Below the pieces are notes generated by a model. The model ran no database searches. It was not told where the DNA came from and saw only the letters and a list, made by a program, of their open reading frames with translations. This document shows, in pieces, positions 1-5,515 of a DNA stretch of 8,669 nucleotides. Made by a program: the position numbers and the translations under genes. Where the stretch lies: assembly GCA_027365815.1 (NCBI GenBank), contig DAHXLV010000024.1, forward strand, positions 1 through 8,669. Direction: 5' to 3'. The stretch is from Microcaldota archaeon (GTDB taxonomy: Archaea > Micrarchaeota > Micrarchaeia > Micrarchaeales > Micrarchaeaceae). Within the stretch, counting starts at the first letter, position 1, and the number at the start of each line of letters is the position of its first letter.

Positions 1-442
1 AGCCGGTTATGAAGCCGCTTAGCGACAGCCCGAAGAGCACTATCACAAGCATCAGTATTATAGGGGTGACTGCGGATGCGCCGCGCCCCATGGTCATCTT
101 GTTCTTCATGCGCTCCTTCTGTATGATCAGCCTGCCCTGGCCGTCCCCGCCCTTGATCCTGGCCTCGTCGTTCGGATAGGTCTTCACCGCCTTGACCAAT
201 GGCATGTTCTCGTCGTTTACGTTCTTGTAGACAAGTATGTCCTCTAGCTCTGTAGCCGGCAGCAGCTCTGCCATAGCCTGCGCCAGCATCGTCTTGCCGG
301 TTCCAGGCGCGCCTATCAGCAGCACATTCCTGCGCTGCTTCGCGGCCTTCTTTATTATCTCTGTTGCCGCCTTCTGCCCAATCACCTGGTCAATAAGATT
401 CTCGGGCACCTTGATGTCTGCGGTGGTCTTGAAGTTCTGCAT
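1..442 (-). CDS. lonB: ATP-dependent protease LonB, archaeal membrane type (5' part; runs off the window)
   Basis: Membrane-anchored AAA+ Lon protease that degrades unfolded and regulatory proteins at the cytoplasmic face. Only the first 147 residues are in the window. The start ATG is at 442-440 and the reading frame is open to the left edge. Residues 44-51 are a perfect Walker A motif, GAPGTGKT, preceded by the VPENLIDQVIGQ stretch typical of the LonB N-terminus. Near residues 124-146 there is a strongly hydrophobic segment (ITPIIL-like, then MLVIVLFGLSLSGF). In archaeal LonB a membrane-spanning insertion lies between Walker A and Walker B, and this matches that position. Walker B, the sensor residues and the Ser-Lys protease domain lie outside the window. 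The gene is divergent from rpl29, and a TATA-like box lies about 35 bases upstream of the ATG. The family call is very secure; integrity of the rest cannot be judged. Confidence 0.93.
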   Translation of the reverse strand, partial: MQNFKTTADIKVPENLIDQVIGQKAATEIIKKAAKQRRNVLLIGAPGTGKTMLAQAMAELLPATELEDILVYKNVNDENMPLVKAVKTYPNDEARIKGGDGQGRLIIQKERMKNKMTMGRGASAVTPIILMLVIVLFGLSLSGFITG

Positions 443-475
443 CTATTACCAACTATTAGTTTGCAGGATAAACTA

Positions 476-483
476 TTAATATA
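476..483 (-). promoter_or_regulatory. Putative TATA box of lonB
   Basis: On the minus strand the sequence reads TATATTAA within an A/T-rich run. If this box is at about -30 to -23, transcription would start near 453 and give a leader of about 11 bases before the ATG. This is inference from archaeal promoter geometry. No clear Shine-Dalgarno sequence is present, only a weak GGT. Confidence 0.45.
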
Positions 484-526
484 CTTTTTATCATGAGGAC
501 CGGAAAACCTAAAGCACACGCAAAGC

Positions 527-534
527 TTTTAATA
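527..534 (+). promoter_or_regulatory. Putative TATA box of the rpl29-eIF1 operon
   Basis: TTTTAATA preceded by the A-rich GCAAAGC. Archaeal spacing would place the transcript start near 557, only about 7 bases before the GTG start of rpl29. The 443-563 gap between lonB and rpl29 therefore holds two divergent promoters and nothing else I can recognise. Confidence 0.45.
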
Positions 535-563
535 TCTGAAAGGAGCATAACAATAAAGGAAAG

Positions 564-770
564 GTGTCTGAAATAAAAGCAAGCGAATTAAGGTCTCTGT
601 CTGAAAGCGCACTCAAAACCAAGCTAGGCGAGCTTGAGCTAGAGCTCAGCATAGAGAAAAGGAAGGTCGCCTCAACCGGGGTGGCCAGCAAGGTAATAAA
701 GACCAGGGAGATAAGGCGGACTATTGCTAGGATAAACACTATCCTCAACGAAAAAGGTGCTCGAAACTAA
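564..770 (+). CDS. rpl29: Large subunit ribosomal protein L29 (uL29)
   Basis: Small helical protein of the 50S subunit that lies near the exit of the nascent-chain tunnel. The 68 residues match the family length. The N-terminal half has the typical pattern, EIKASELRSLSE followed by L..KL.ELELEL. The second half contains the KTREIRRTIARINTIL signature of the second helix. The start is GTG, with an AAAGGAAAG purine run a few bases upstream serving as a short Shine-Dalgarno-like site. The stop TAA shares its last base with the ATG of the eIF1 gene, so the two are translationally coupled. In most archaea L29 sits directly after rps3 in the S10/spc ribosomal cluster. Here the upstream neighbour is divergent lonB, so only the L29-eIF1 pair of that arrangement survives. 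Identification is secure. Confidence 0.94.
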   Translation: MSEIKASELRSLSESALKTKLGELELELSIEKRKVASTGVASKVIKTREIRRTIARINTILNEKGARN

Positions 771-1075
771 TGCCGGACGTGTGCCCAAAATGCGGATTGC
801 CGAAAGATATCTGCGTATGCTCCGTGCTTGACAGGGAAACAGAGAGCAAGATAAGGGTCTACACCAAGAAGGCGAAGTTCAACCGTGTCGTCACTGTGAT
901 AGAGGGAATAAACAACGACGAGCTCGAGAAGGCGGAAAAGAACCTCAAGAGGATACTGGCCTGCGGAGGAACTAGCAGGGACGGCGTTGTTGAGCTGCAA
1001 GGAGACCACAAGGACACCACGAAGAAGGCGCTGATGGGGATGGGCTACAAGGAGGACATAATAGACGTCATCTGA
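770..1075 (+). CDS. sui1: Translation initiation factor aIF1 (SUI1 family)
   Basis: Archaeal counterpart of eIF1. It binds the 30S P-site region and enforces correct start-codon selection. The protein has 101 residues, the usual length. An N-terminal zinc-binding pattern is visible at C5, C8, C15 and C17 (CPKC...CVC). The SUI1 core follows, with the diagnostic stretch LKRILACGGTSRDGVVELQG at residues 59-78, then a terminal helix and the strand ending in DIIDVI. The ATG overlaps the rpl29 TAA by one base (TAATG), and AAAAAGGTG about a dozen bases upstream could serve as ribosome binding site. L29-SUI1 adjacency is a known archaeal arrangement. In other archaea it is usually followed by the RNase P subunit and rps17, which are absent here. 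Identification is secure. Confidence 0.95.
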   Translation: MPDVCPKCGLPKDICVCSVLDRETESKIRVYTKKAKFNRVVTVIEGINNDELEKAEKNLKRILACGGTSRDGVVELQGDHKDTTKKALMGMGYKEDIIDVI

Positions 1076-1086
1076 ATCCATAAAGC

Positions 1087-1094
1087 CTTTTATT
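1087..1094 (+). promoter_or_regulatory. Putative TATA box of kae1-bud32
   Basis: CTTTTATT in the 49-base gap after the eIF1 stop. The expected transcript start near 1117 is about 8 bases before the kae1 ATG. The gene also lacks a Shine-Dalgarno sequence (GATTCTTT precedes the ATG), which fits a nearly leaderless mRNA. Confidence 0.45.
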
Positions 1095-1124
1095 CCTGTT
1101 TGGAGTTAGATTAACTGATTCTTT

Positions 1125-2102
1125 ATGGCAGTCCTTGGGATCGAGAGCACAGCCCACACCTTTGGAGTTGGCATCTGCGACAACGGCAGGATACTTGCCA
1201 ACCAGAAGAGAATGTACCCGATAAAGGACAGGGGTATGATACCAGTACAGGTGGCCAACTTCCACATGAGGAACGCTGCGGCGGTGATAAAGGATGCGCT
1301 TGACGAGTCAGGACTGGGCGCAAATCAGATCGATGCCGTAGGGTACACGAAAGGGCCGGGCCTTGGCCCGTGCCTCTCCGTAGGCCACATGGCGGCAAAG
1401 CTTTTTTCAGCGAGGTACCGCCTGCCGCTCATGCCGGTGAACCACGCGCTCGGCCATATCGAAATCACGAAGCAGGCGTTCAAGCTGAAGGACCCGCTTG
1501 TCCTCTACGTCAGCGGGGGCAACTCGCAGGTCCTCGGACTTGTGGAAAGGCCGTTCAGGCATTATCAGGTATATGGCGAAACATTTGACATAGGCATAGG
1601 CAACATGATAGACAACTTCGCGCGCGCGGCGCACCTCGTTCCTGCATGGGGATCGACGGTCGCAAAGGCCGCCGAACACGGCAGGTACTTCGAAATGCCC
1701 TATACTGTGAAGGGCATGGACTTCACCTTTACCGGGCTGCTTACGCATGCGGAAAAGTCATTGAAGAGCCATTCCGTAAAGGATACGGCGTACTCGTTGC
1801 AGGAAACCTCGTTTGCAATGCTTTGCGAAGCGGCGGAGAGGGCGATGCTTCTCTCAAAGAAAAAGGAGCTTATGGCATGCGGCGGTGTCGCGCAGAGCAA
1901 GCGCCTGAAGGAGATGTTAGGCATGATGGCTGGGGACCACGACGCCAGGTTCTTCGTGTCGCCGAACGAGTTCAATGCCGACAACGGCGCGATGATAGCC
2001 GTGGTGGCAGAAAAGATGCACATGAGCGGGCAGCGCTACGGCGCACGCGCCCTGACGATAAACCAACGATACCGCGTTGACACGGTGAAGGTAACGTGGT
2101 GA
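1125..2102 (+). CDS. kae1: KEOPS subunit Kae1, tRNA N6-threonylcarbamoyladenosine (t6A37) transferase
   Basis: Catalytic subunit of KEOPS. It transfers the threonylcarbamoyl group from TC-AMP to A37 of ANN-decoding tRNAs. The 325 residues are the family's normal length. ASKHA-fold signatures are clear: the phosphate-1 loop IESTAHTFGVGI at 6-17, TKGPGLGPCL at 75-84, and metal ligands H107 and H111 in VNHALGHIE. The nucleotide-binding YVSGGN lies at 128-133, GETFDIGIGN at 151-160, CGGVAQSKRL at 252-261, and the third metal ligand is D286 in NADNGAM. One oddity: the usual PGGP motif followed by a conserved Glu is replaced around 173-180 by PAWGSTVA. The start ATG is not preceded by a Shine-Dalgarno site but lies at suitable distance from a TATA-like box. 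The bud32 gene follows after four bases, as a separate gene and not fused as in some methanogens. Confidence 0.96.
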   Translation: MAVLGIESTAHTFGVGICDNGRILANQKRMYPIKDRGMIPVQVANFHMRNAAAVIKDALDESGLGANQIDAVGYTKGPGLGPCLSVGHMAAKLFSARYRLPLMPVNHALGHIEITKQAFKLKDPLVLYVSGGNSQVLGLVERPFRHYQVYGETFDIGIGNMIDNFARAAHLVPAWGSTVAKAAEHGRYFEMPYTVKGMDFTFTGLLTHAEKSLKSHSVKDTAYSLQETSFAMLCEAAERAMLLSKKKELMACGGVAQSKRLKEMLGMMAGDHDARFFVSPNEFNADNGAMIAVVAEKMHMSGQRYGARALTINQRYRVDTVKVTW

Positions 2103-2106
2103 CCGC

Positions 2107-2724
2107 ATGAAGATGATGGGCGAGGGCGCGGAGGCGAAGGTCTACAGCGGGAATTTCCTCGGGGTCGAGGTTGTGATAAAGGACAGGGTAAGGAAGAGGT
2201 ACAGGATAAAGGAGATTGACGACTCGCTGAGGAAGAGGCGCACCAAGACCGAGGCCAGGATGCTCTACGCAGCATCCTCGAACGGCATCAACGCGCCAAA
2301 CGTGCTGCTTGTTGACGGCACCAAGCTCTACATAAGGAGGATAAAGGCAAGGAACCTTCACGAATATACGAACGGCGGCATGGTGATGGCCGGCGCAAAG
2401 ATGGGCCATGCGTTGTACAGCGCAGGCGTGCAGTGCGGCATCTTGCACAACATAGGCATAGCGCACGGGGATTTCACACCGGCCAACATGATGATAGACG
2501 GGGATGGCGGACTATGGATCATAGACTTCGGCCTTGCTGAGGCGACAAGGTCTGCGGAGGACAAGGCGCTAGACCTCCTGCTTATGAAGAGGGCAGTATC
2601 AAAGGGACTATTCGCGAGGTTCCTCAGCGGGTATAGGAAAAGCTCCGTAGCGCATGCCGAAATCACCAGGAGGCTCGCCGAGATAGAAAGACGTGGAAGG
2701 TACCAGACCAGGACCTTGGGCTGA
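2107..2724 (+). CDS. bud32: KEOPS subunit Bud32, atypical small serine/threonine kinase/ATPase
   Basis: Bud32 (PRPK/piD261 family) binds Kae1 and acts mainly as an ATPase needed for t6A formation. The protein has 205 residues, typical of this minimal kinase fold. Visible elements are the glycine-poor nucleotide loop GEGAEAKVY at 5-13, lysine K25 in VVIKDR, helix-C glutamate E49 in KTEARML, the catalytic loop HGDFTPANM at 120-128 with D122 and N127, and the metal-binding DFG at 140-142. The basic C-terminal tail RRGRYQTRTLG is also typical and usually reaches into the Kae1 active site. All key catalytic residues are present. Four bases separate it from kae1; a second in-frame ATG six bases downstream is a possible alternative start. 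Its TGA at 2722-2724 directly abuts the stop of the convergent gene. Cgi121 and Pcc1, the other KEOPS subunits, are not in this window. Confidence 0.95.
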   Translation: MKMMGEGAEAKVYSGNFLGVEVVIKDRVRKRYRIKEIDDSLRKRRTKTEARMLYAASSNGINAPNVLLVDGTKLYIRRIKARNLHEYTNGGMVMAGAKMGHALYSAGVQCGILHNIGIAHGDFTPANMMIDGDGGLWIIDFGLAEATRSAEDKALDLLLMKRAVSKGLFARFLSGYRKSSVAHAEITRRLAEIERRGRYQTRTLG

Positions 2725-3603
2725 TCAGAAGCTGCTGGCGGTAGGCCAGTTGTATGCCAGCGATTCGGAGGGGGTCGGGGCCTTTGGCTGAGACTCCATG
2801 GTCTTCGAATGTATCGCATACCTCAGGCCCACTATGCCGATGAAGGAGAGCGCGCTTATCACGAAGCCGTACAGCTCGAAGTTGCTTATGTAGATGTAGC
2901 TGAAGAATACGAATGCTATCGAGCCTGAGAAAATGGCTAGCCAGTACCCCTTCCTGGACTGCGCGAATATCAGGACCCCGGACATGAAAACGAATATTAG
3001 TATCAGCAGGCCTGCCAGCACCAGCATGTAGGTTGAGTTTGCGGCGGACAGGATGCTGCCGATCCCGCTCTGGGCCGCCAAAGTGCCTATGTACACAAGC
3101 AGGTTGCTAACGAAATAGACGTATACCAGGATTGTGAGTATGAACGCGCTCGCGGACACCATGCTTACCTTGTTGTACTCGAACGTGGTTGTGGGTTTCT
3201 CGCTGGCCGCTGCGGCGTCTATGTCCTCAAGGCAATAGTACCTGCCGTTGTATTCCGATATGTCTTCGTAGCAGTACGGCTTGTGGCAGGTATAGCAGAC
3301 GGCGTATGCCTGGCGCCACGGGTGCCATTCGCAGTAGAGCCCGCTTGCGGCCTGCCTGCTTTCCGCCTCAATGTCTGATTTCCCCTTCTTCTGCCTCTTC
3401 TGCGGCTTCTGCGCAGGCATTGGAGGGGGCTGCGCAACCTGCACGGGCTGCTGCGCCTCCTCTATGGCTGGCGCTGGCTGTTCTGCTTGCACCTGCTGCT
3501 CTGGAACCGGCTGCGGCTGTGCCTGCGGTTCTGGCTGCGGAGGGGGAGCCTCTTGGCTCTTCTGGCGCATCTTGAAGATGAGCAAGTCCTCCTTTTCTAC
3601 CAT
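2725..3603 (-). CDS. Membrane protein with N-terminal Pro/Gln-rich tail and B-box-like zinc finger (function unknown)
   Basis: 292 residues with three regions. Residues 17-70 are low-complexity Pro/Gln/Ala with a basic end (KPQKRQKKGK). Residues 91-127 form a compact cysteine/histidine cluster: C91, H94, C103, C106, C111 and C124, with acidic D114 and D127 that could also bind metal. This is the layout of the B-box-type zinc finger found in various prokaryotic membrane proteins. About four hydrophobic helices follow at roughly 148-172, 191-215, 219-239 and 244-262, then a polar C-terminal tail. No signal peptide is seen, so the tail and zinc finger are probably cytoplasmic. The ATG is three bases after the rps26e stop, and AAAGGT at the end of rps26e serves as likely ribosome binding site, so the pair is an operon. 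The family layout is visible but I cannot assign a function. The zinc finger suggests protein-protein or nucleic-acid contact. Confidence 0.85.
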   Translation of the reverse strand: MVEKEDLLIFKMRQKSQEAPPPQPEPQAQPQPVPEQQVQAEQPAPAIEEAQQPVQVAQPPPMPAQKPQKRQKKGKSDIEAESRQAASGLYCEWHPWRQAYAVCYTCHKPYCYEDISEYNGRYYCLEDIDAAAASEKPTTTFEYNKVSMVSASAFILTILVYVYFVSNLLVYIGTLAAQSGIGSILSAANSTYMLVLAGLLILIFVFMSGVLIFAQSRKGYWLAIFSGSIAFVFFSYIYISNFELYGFVISALSFIGIVGLRYAIHSKTMESQPKAPTPSESLAYNWPTASSF

Positions 3604-3606
3604 AGG

Positions 3607-3837
3607 TCAGAACCTTTTTGAGCGTTCTATAGCCTGCCGCTTTTTCTTCTCGAATATGCCCCTGTGCTTCGCGCAGCTTATGCAGTAGACGACCTTTCTC
3701 CTCTCGAAGAACCTTACGTCGTTAGCCGTCTTAAGCTCGGTGCTGAAGCGTATCGCCTTCTCGTCTATGACCGCCTTGTTCCTGGGAACCTTCCTGCCGC
3801 AGGATTCGCATACGACGAGCGTGTCTCTTCCTCTCAA
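3607..3837 (-). CDS. rps26e: Small subunit ribosomal protein S26e (eS26)
   Basis: The 76-residue zinc-ribbon protein fits eS26, which sits near the mRNA exit of the small subunit. The N-terminal part CESCGRKVPRNKAV (C10, C13) matches the family's C-x2-C-x-R-x-VP-x-x-KA pattern. The C-terminal part VVYCISCAKHRGI (C52, C55) matches the YYCVSCAIH motif, followed by a basic tail. The stretch between the two knuckles is shorter than or diverged from the eukaryotic protein, and the long eukaryotic N-terminal extension is absent. The start appears to be TTG at 3837-3835. The nearby ATG at 3842 is out of frame and hits a stop within two codons, and an in-frame TAG closes the frame upstream. AGG lies seven bases before the TTG. 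S26e is patchily distributed in archaea. A generic zinc-ribbon protein is the alternative, but the motif match is good. Confidence 0.8.
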   Translation of the reverse strand: MRGRDTLVVCESCGRKVPRNKAVIDEKAIRFSTELKTANDVRFFERRKVVYCISCAKHRGIFEKKKRQAIERSKRF

Positions 3838-3875
3838 AGCATCGCCTATTTTGTTATTTGTATTCTATCACAAAG

Positions 3876-3884
3876 CTTAATAAC
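3876..3884. promoter_or_regulatory. Putative shared divergent TATA element between rps26e and the RpiB-like gene
   Basis: The gap 3838-3920 separates the two divergent genes. Its only AT-rich core, CTTAATAAC, reads TTAATAAC on the plus strand and TTATTAAG on the minus strand. Each is preceded by an A-rich, BRE-like stretch (ACAAAG on plus, AAACAG on minus). Spacing predicts transcript starts near 3907 (plus) and 3853 (minus), both giving short leaders that include the respective ribosome binding sites. One TATA element could serve both directions. This is inference from geometry. Confidence 0.4.
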
Positions 3885-3920
3885 TGTTTAGAGGGATTTT
3901 ATTGTCAGAAGGGGGGTCTA

Positions 3921-4586
3921 ATGAAGGTATATCTCGCATCGGAGCAGAAGGAATTGTGCATAAGGCTCGCCAACATAATAAACAGGAGCGGAAACACCTG
4001 CATAATGAGCGATGATGACTCTGACGACTACAGGGTGCTCATAAAGGACATACGCGACTCTATTTCCGGGTACGACATGTCAATCCTGATATCTAGGACG
4101 CCTATGGAGGCGGTCATAGAGGCCAACAAGACCGGCGGCATACGCGCCACCGTATGCAAGGACGTGGAGGACACTGCGGCCGCAATGAAGGCGAAGAGCA
4201 ACATGGTCATACTTGATGCGGCTAAGCTCTACAGGATGGACACCAGAGGCATAGTAAAAAGCATTGAGGACTCGTACGGCGGTACAGCGGCCAAGCAGAG
4301 GGTACAGGATGAAATTCCGTCGCCAAAAAGGGAGAAAGCTGTGCCGCAGGCCAGGGAGCCGGCGGCGAGAGAGCCAGGAGGCGGCGGAATAAGCGGCATG
4401 TTGGGGTCGATAAAGAACGTTTTCGGCGCAGATGATTCGGAGCCTAAAGAGAAGGAGCCGAAGTTCCAGAAGAAAGCCGAGAAAGCGACGCAGAAGCCGC
4501 AGAGGCAGGCGCAGGAGCTGCCTCCAAAGAAGAAGGGGAAGGGTGGCATATTCGGCTCGCTCAAGGATACTTTCGGTGTTGAATGA
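3921..4586 (+). CDS. RpiB/LacAB-like domain protein lacking catalytic residues, with duplicated C-terminal motif (function unknown)
   Basis: 221 residues. Residues 1-120 resemble ribose-5-phosphate isomerase B along most of its length: the N-terminal MKVYLASE strand, SISGYDMSILISRTP at 47-61, then IEANKTGGIRATVCKDV at 66-82 and NMVILDAAKL at 94-103. RpiB has CGTG...IAANK..GIRA..C and NVL in the same order. The residues that do chemistry are gone: by my alignment the Asp-His near the N-terminus is E8-Q9, the catalytic Cys is S58, and the active-site His is not retained. The tail from 125 on is Lys/Pro/Glu-rich and carries two copies of a G-G-I-x-G-x-L-x-S-I/L-K-x-x-F-G motif, at about 153-169 and 206-219. 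The start ATG is chosen because GGGGGGT lies four bases before it; an upstream TTG at 3858 would overlap the promoter. The stop overlaps the next gene (ATGA). Probably a ligand-binding or scaffold protein, not an isomerase. Confidence 0.85.
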   Translation: MKVYLASEQKELCIRLANIINRSGNTCIMSDDDSDDYRVLIKDIRDSISGYDMSILISRTPMEAVIEANKTGGIRATVCKDVEDTAAAMKAKSNMVILDAAKLYRMDTRGIVKSIEDSYGGTAAKQRVQDEIPSPKREKAVPQAREPAAREPGGGGISGMLGSIKNVFGADDSEPKEKEPKFQKKAEKATQKPQRQAQELPPKKKGKGGIFGSLKDTFGVE

Positions 4587-4903
4587 TGGTATCCGAATGC
4601 GACAGCAGGGTGAGGGTTGCGATACCTGCAATCAGGATCGCCGTAGCAAAGCTGCTTAAATCAAAGTACAATATGGGGCAGCAGGAAATCGCGAGGCGCA
4701 TGGGGATAACCCAGGCTTCGGTGAACAAGTATCTTAATGGGAGATACTCGGCACGGATAAGGAGGATCGCTGCCGGAGTGCGGGCTGGCGGCGGCGACAA
4801 AAAAATAGCCAGCATGATAGCGTCGGGAAAAAGGCTATCGCTCGTCAACGAGCATATAGACAAAACGGCCGCGCGGACCTTTTTTGGCGGACGTTCGCTC
4901 TAA
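4583..4903 (+). CDS. XRE-like helix-turn-helix transcriptional regulator
   Basis: 106 residues. The opening CDSRVRVAIPAIRIAVAKLL and the helix-turn-helix at about 31-54, GQQEIARRMGITQASVNKYLNG, look like the predicted archaeal regulators of the COG2522 type. These have an IxPAIRxxxAxxL helix followed by a lambda-repressor-like HTH. The QASVN recognition helix with basic residues after it (RYSARIRR) should contact DNA. The remainder, 63-106, is basic and not recognisable as a ligand domain. It starts at ATG 4583, overlapping the previous stop by four bases (ATGA), with an immediately following second ATG at 4586 as an alternative. The tight coupling suggests that it works with the RpiB-like protein. 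The target is unknown; autoregulation of the divergent promoter is a reasonable guess only. The gene ends 29 bases before the convergent translin gene. Confidence 0.85.
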   Translation: MMVSECDSRVRVAIPAIRIAVAKLLKSKYNMGQQEIARRMGITQASVNKYLNGRYSARIRRIAAGVRAGGGDKKIASMIASGKRLSLVNEHIDKTAARTFFGGRSL

Positions 4904-4932
4904 AGCGCGGCAGGCATTTCTTAGGTGGTTCG

Positions 4933-5511
4933 CTACTTTAGCTTCCTGCTCTTGAACATGAGTATCTCGCTTCCTGCGTTCTCTATCTGTATCCTTGCGG
5001 TGTCCTGCTTCTTCCTGAACCCGGAGAGCACGGCCTCTGCAAACCTAAGCCGCCTTGTGGAGTCGTATATCGTTTTCATCGTGTCGAGGTACCATTCCGC
5101 CTCCTTCACCTTTCCTTCCCTTAACGCATCGAGTATCTCCCTCTTCAGCTCCCCTTCGACATCCATCAGCCCCATAAGGTAAGCTTCGCCGCCCACCCCA
5201 ACCTCTTCCTCGGATGTTATCTTCCGCTTTGTCTTTATGTCTGCAAATATGTACGCCTCGGCGTACTCCTGGTATGCCTGCAGCGTGTTGTACTTGAACT
5301 GCTTGTCCAGTTTCTGCAGCCGCTTTACCGATCCGGCCATCACGCAGAGCTTCTCCATCGCCTTCTTCTTCTCGCCGTTGTGCATCAGCGTTATCGCCTG
5401 GCCAGCATCCCTTATGAGCTCCCTCGATATCTGCATCACCTTGTCGAAGTCCGCCTGTTTCATTGCAAGTCCGTCAGAGATCCTATCTATGTCGTCATCT
5501 AGCCCTTTCAT
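4933..5511 (-). CDS. Translin/TRAX-family RNase-like protein
   Basis: 192-residue, all-helical protein of the translin superfamily, which forms octamers that bind and process RNA (C3PO in eukaryotes). Family landmarks are YQEYAEAYIFADI at 80-92, EEEVGVGGEAYLMGLMDVEGEL at 101-121, LDALREGKVKEAEWYLDTM at 127-145, and the C-terminal FRKKQDTARIQIEN. The EYxEA pair E82/E85 and D117 in GLMDVEGEL occupy the positions of the acidic residues that make TRAX catalytic, so this archaeal copy is likely an active RNase rather than a translin-like binding subunit. It is the last gene of the glyS-ogg-translin operon. Its ATG is four bases after the ogg stop. The stop is TAG, 29 bases from the stop of the convergent HTH gene. 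Family call confident; substrate unknown. Confidence 0.88.
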   Translation of the reverse strand: MKGLDDDIDRISDGLAMKQADFDKVMQISRELIRDAGQAITLMHNGEKKKAMEKLCVMAGSVKRLQKLDKQFKYNTLQAYQEYAEAYIFADIKTKRKITSEEEVGVGGEAYLMGLMDVEGELKREILDALREGKVKEAEWYLDTMKTIYDSTRRLRFAEAVLSGFRKKQDTARIQIENAGSEILMFKSRKLK

Positions 5512-5515
5512 AGCA

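Noticed and set aside
237..479. 80-codon plus-strand frame opposite lonB
   Set aside because: Antisense to the Walker A region of lonB; no recognisable features.
1646..2080. 144-codon plus-strand frame inside kae1
   Set aside because: Out-of-frame shadow of a gene whose conserved motifs run continuously through the region.
1972..2466. 164-codon open frame on the minus strand across the kae1/bud32 junction
   Set aside because: It covers the conserved C-terminus of Kae1 and the N-terminus of Bud32, and its translation is rich in His, Cys and Arg without domain sense.
3858..3920. Upstream TTG start that would add 21 residues to the RpiB-like protein
   Set aside because: The extension would run over the promoter-like core, and the ATG at 3921 has a strong G-rich ribosome binding site; RpiB proteins also begin directly with this strand.
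4432..4659. Arg-rich plus-strand frame (75 codons) overlapping the tail of the RpiB-like gene
   Set aside because: It is the +1 shadow of the Lys/Glu-rich tail and overlaps the HTH start; no start signal supports it.
4904..4932. Terminator between the convergent HTH and translin genes
   Set aside because: No T-run or stable hairpin is visible in these 29 bases.
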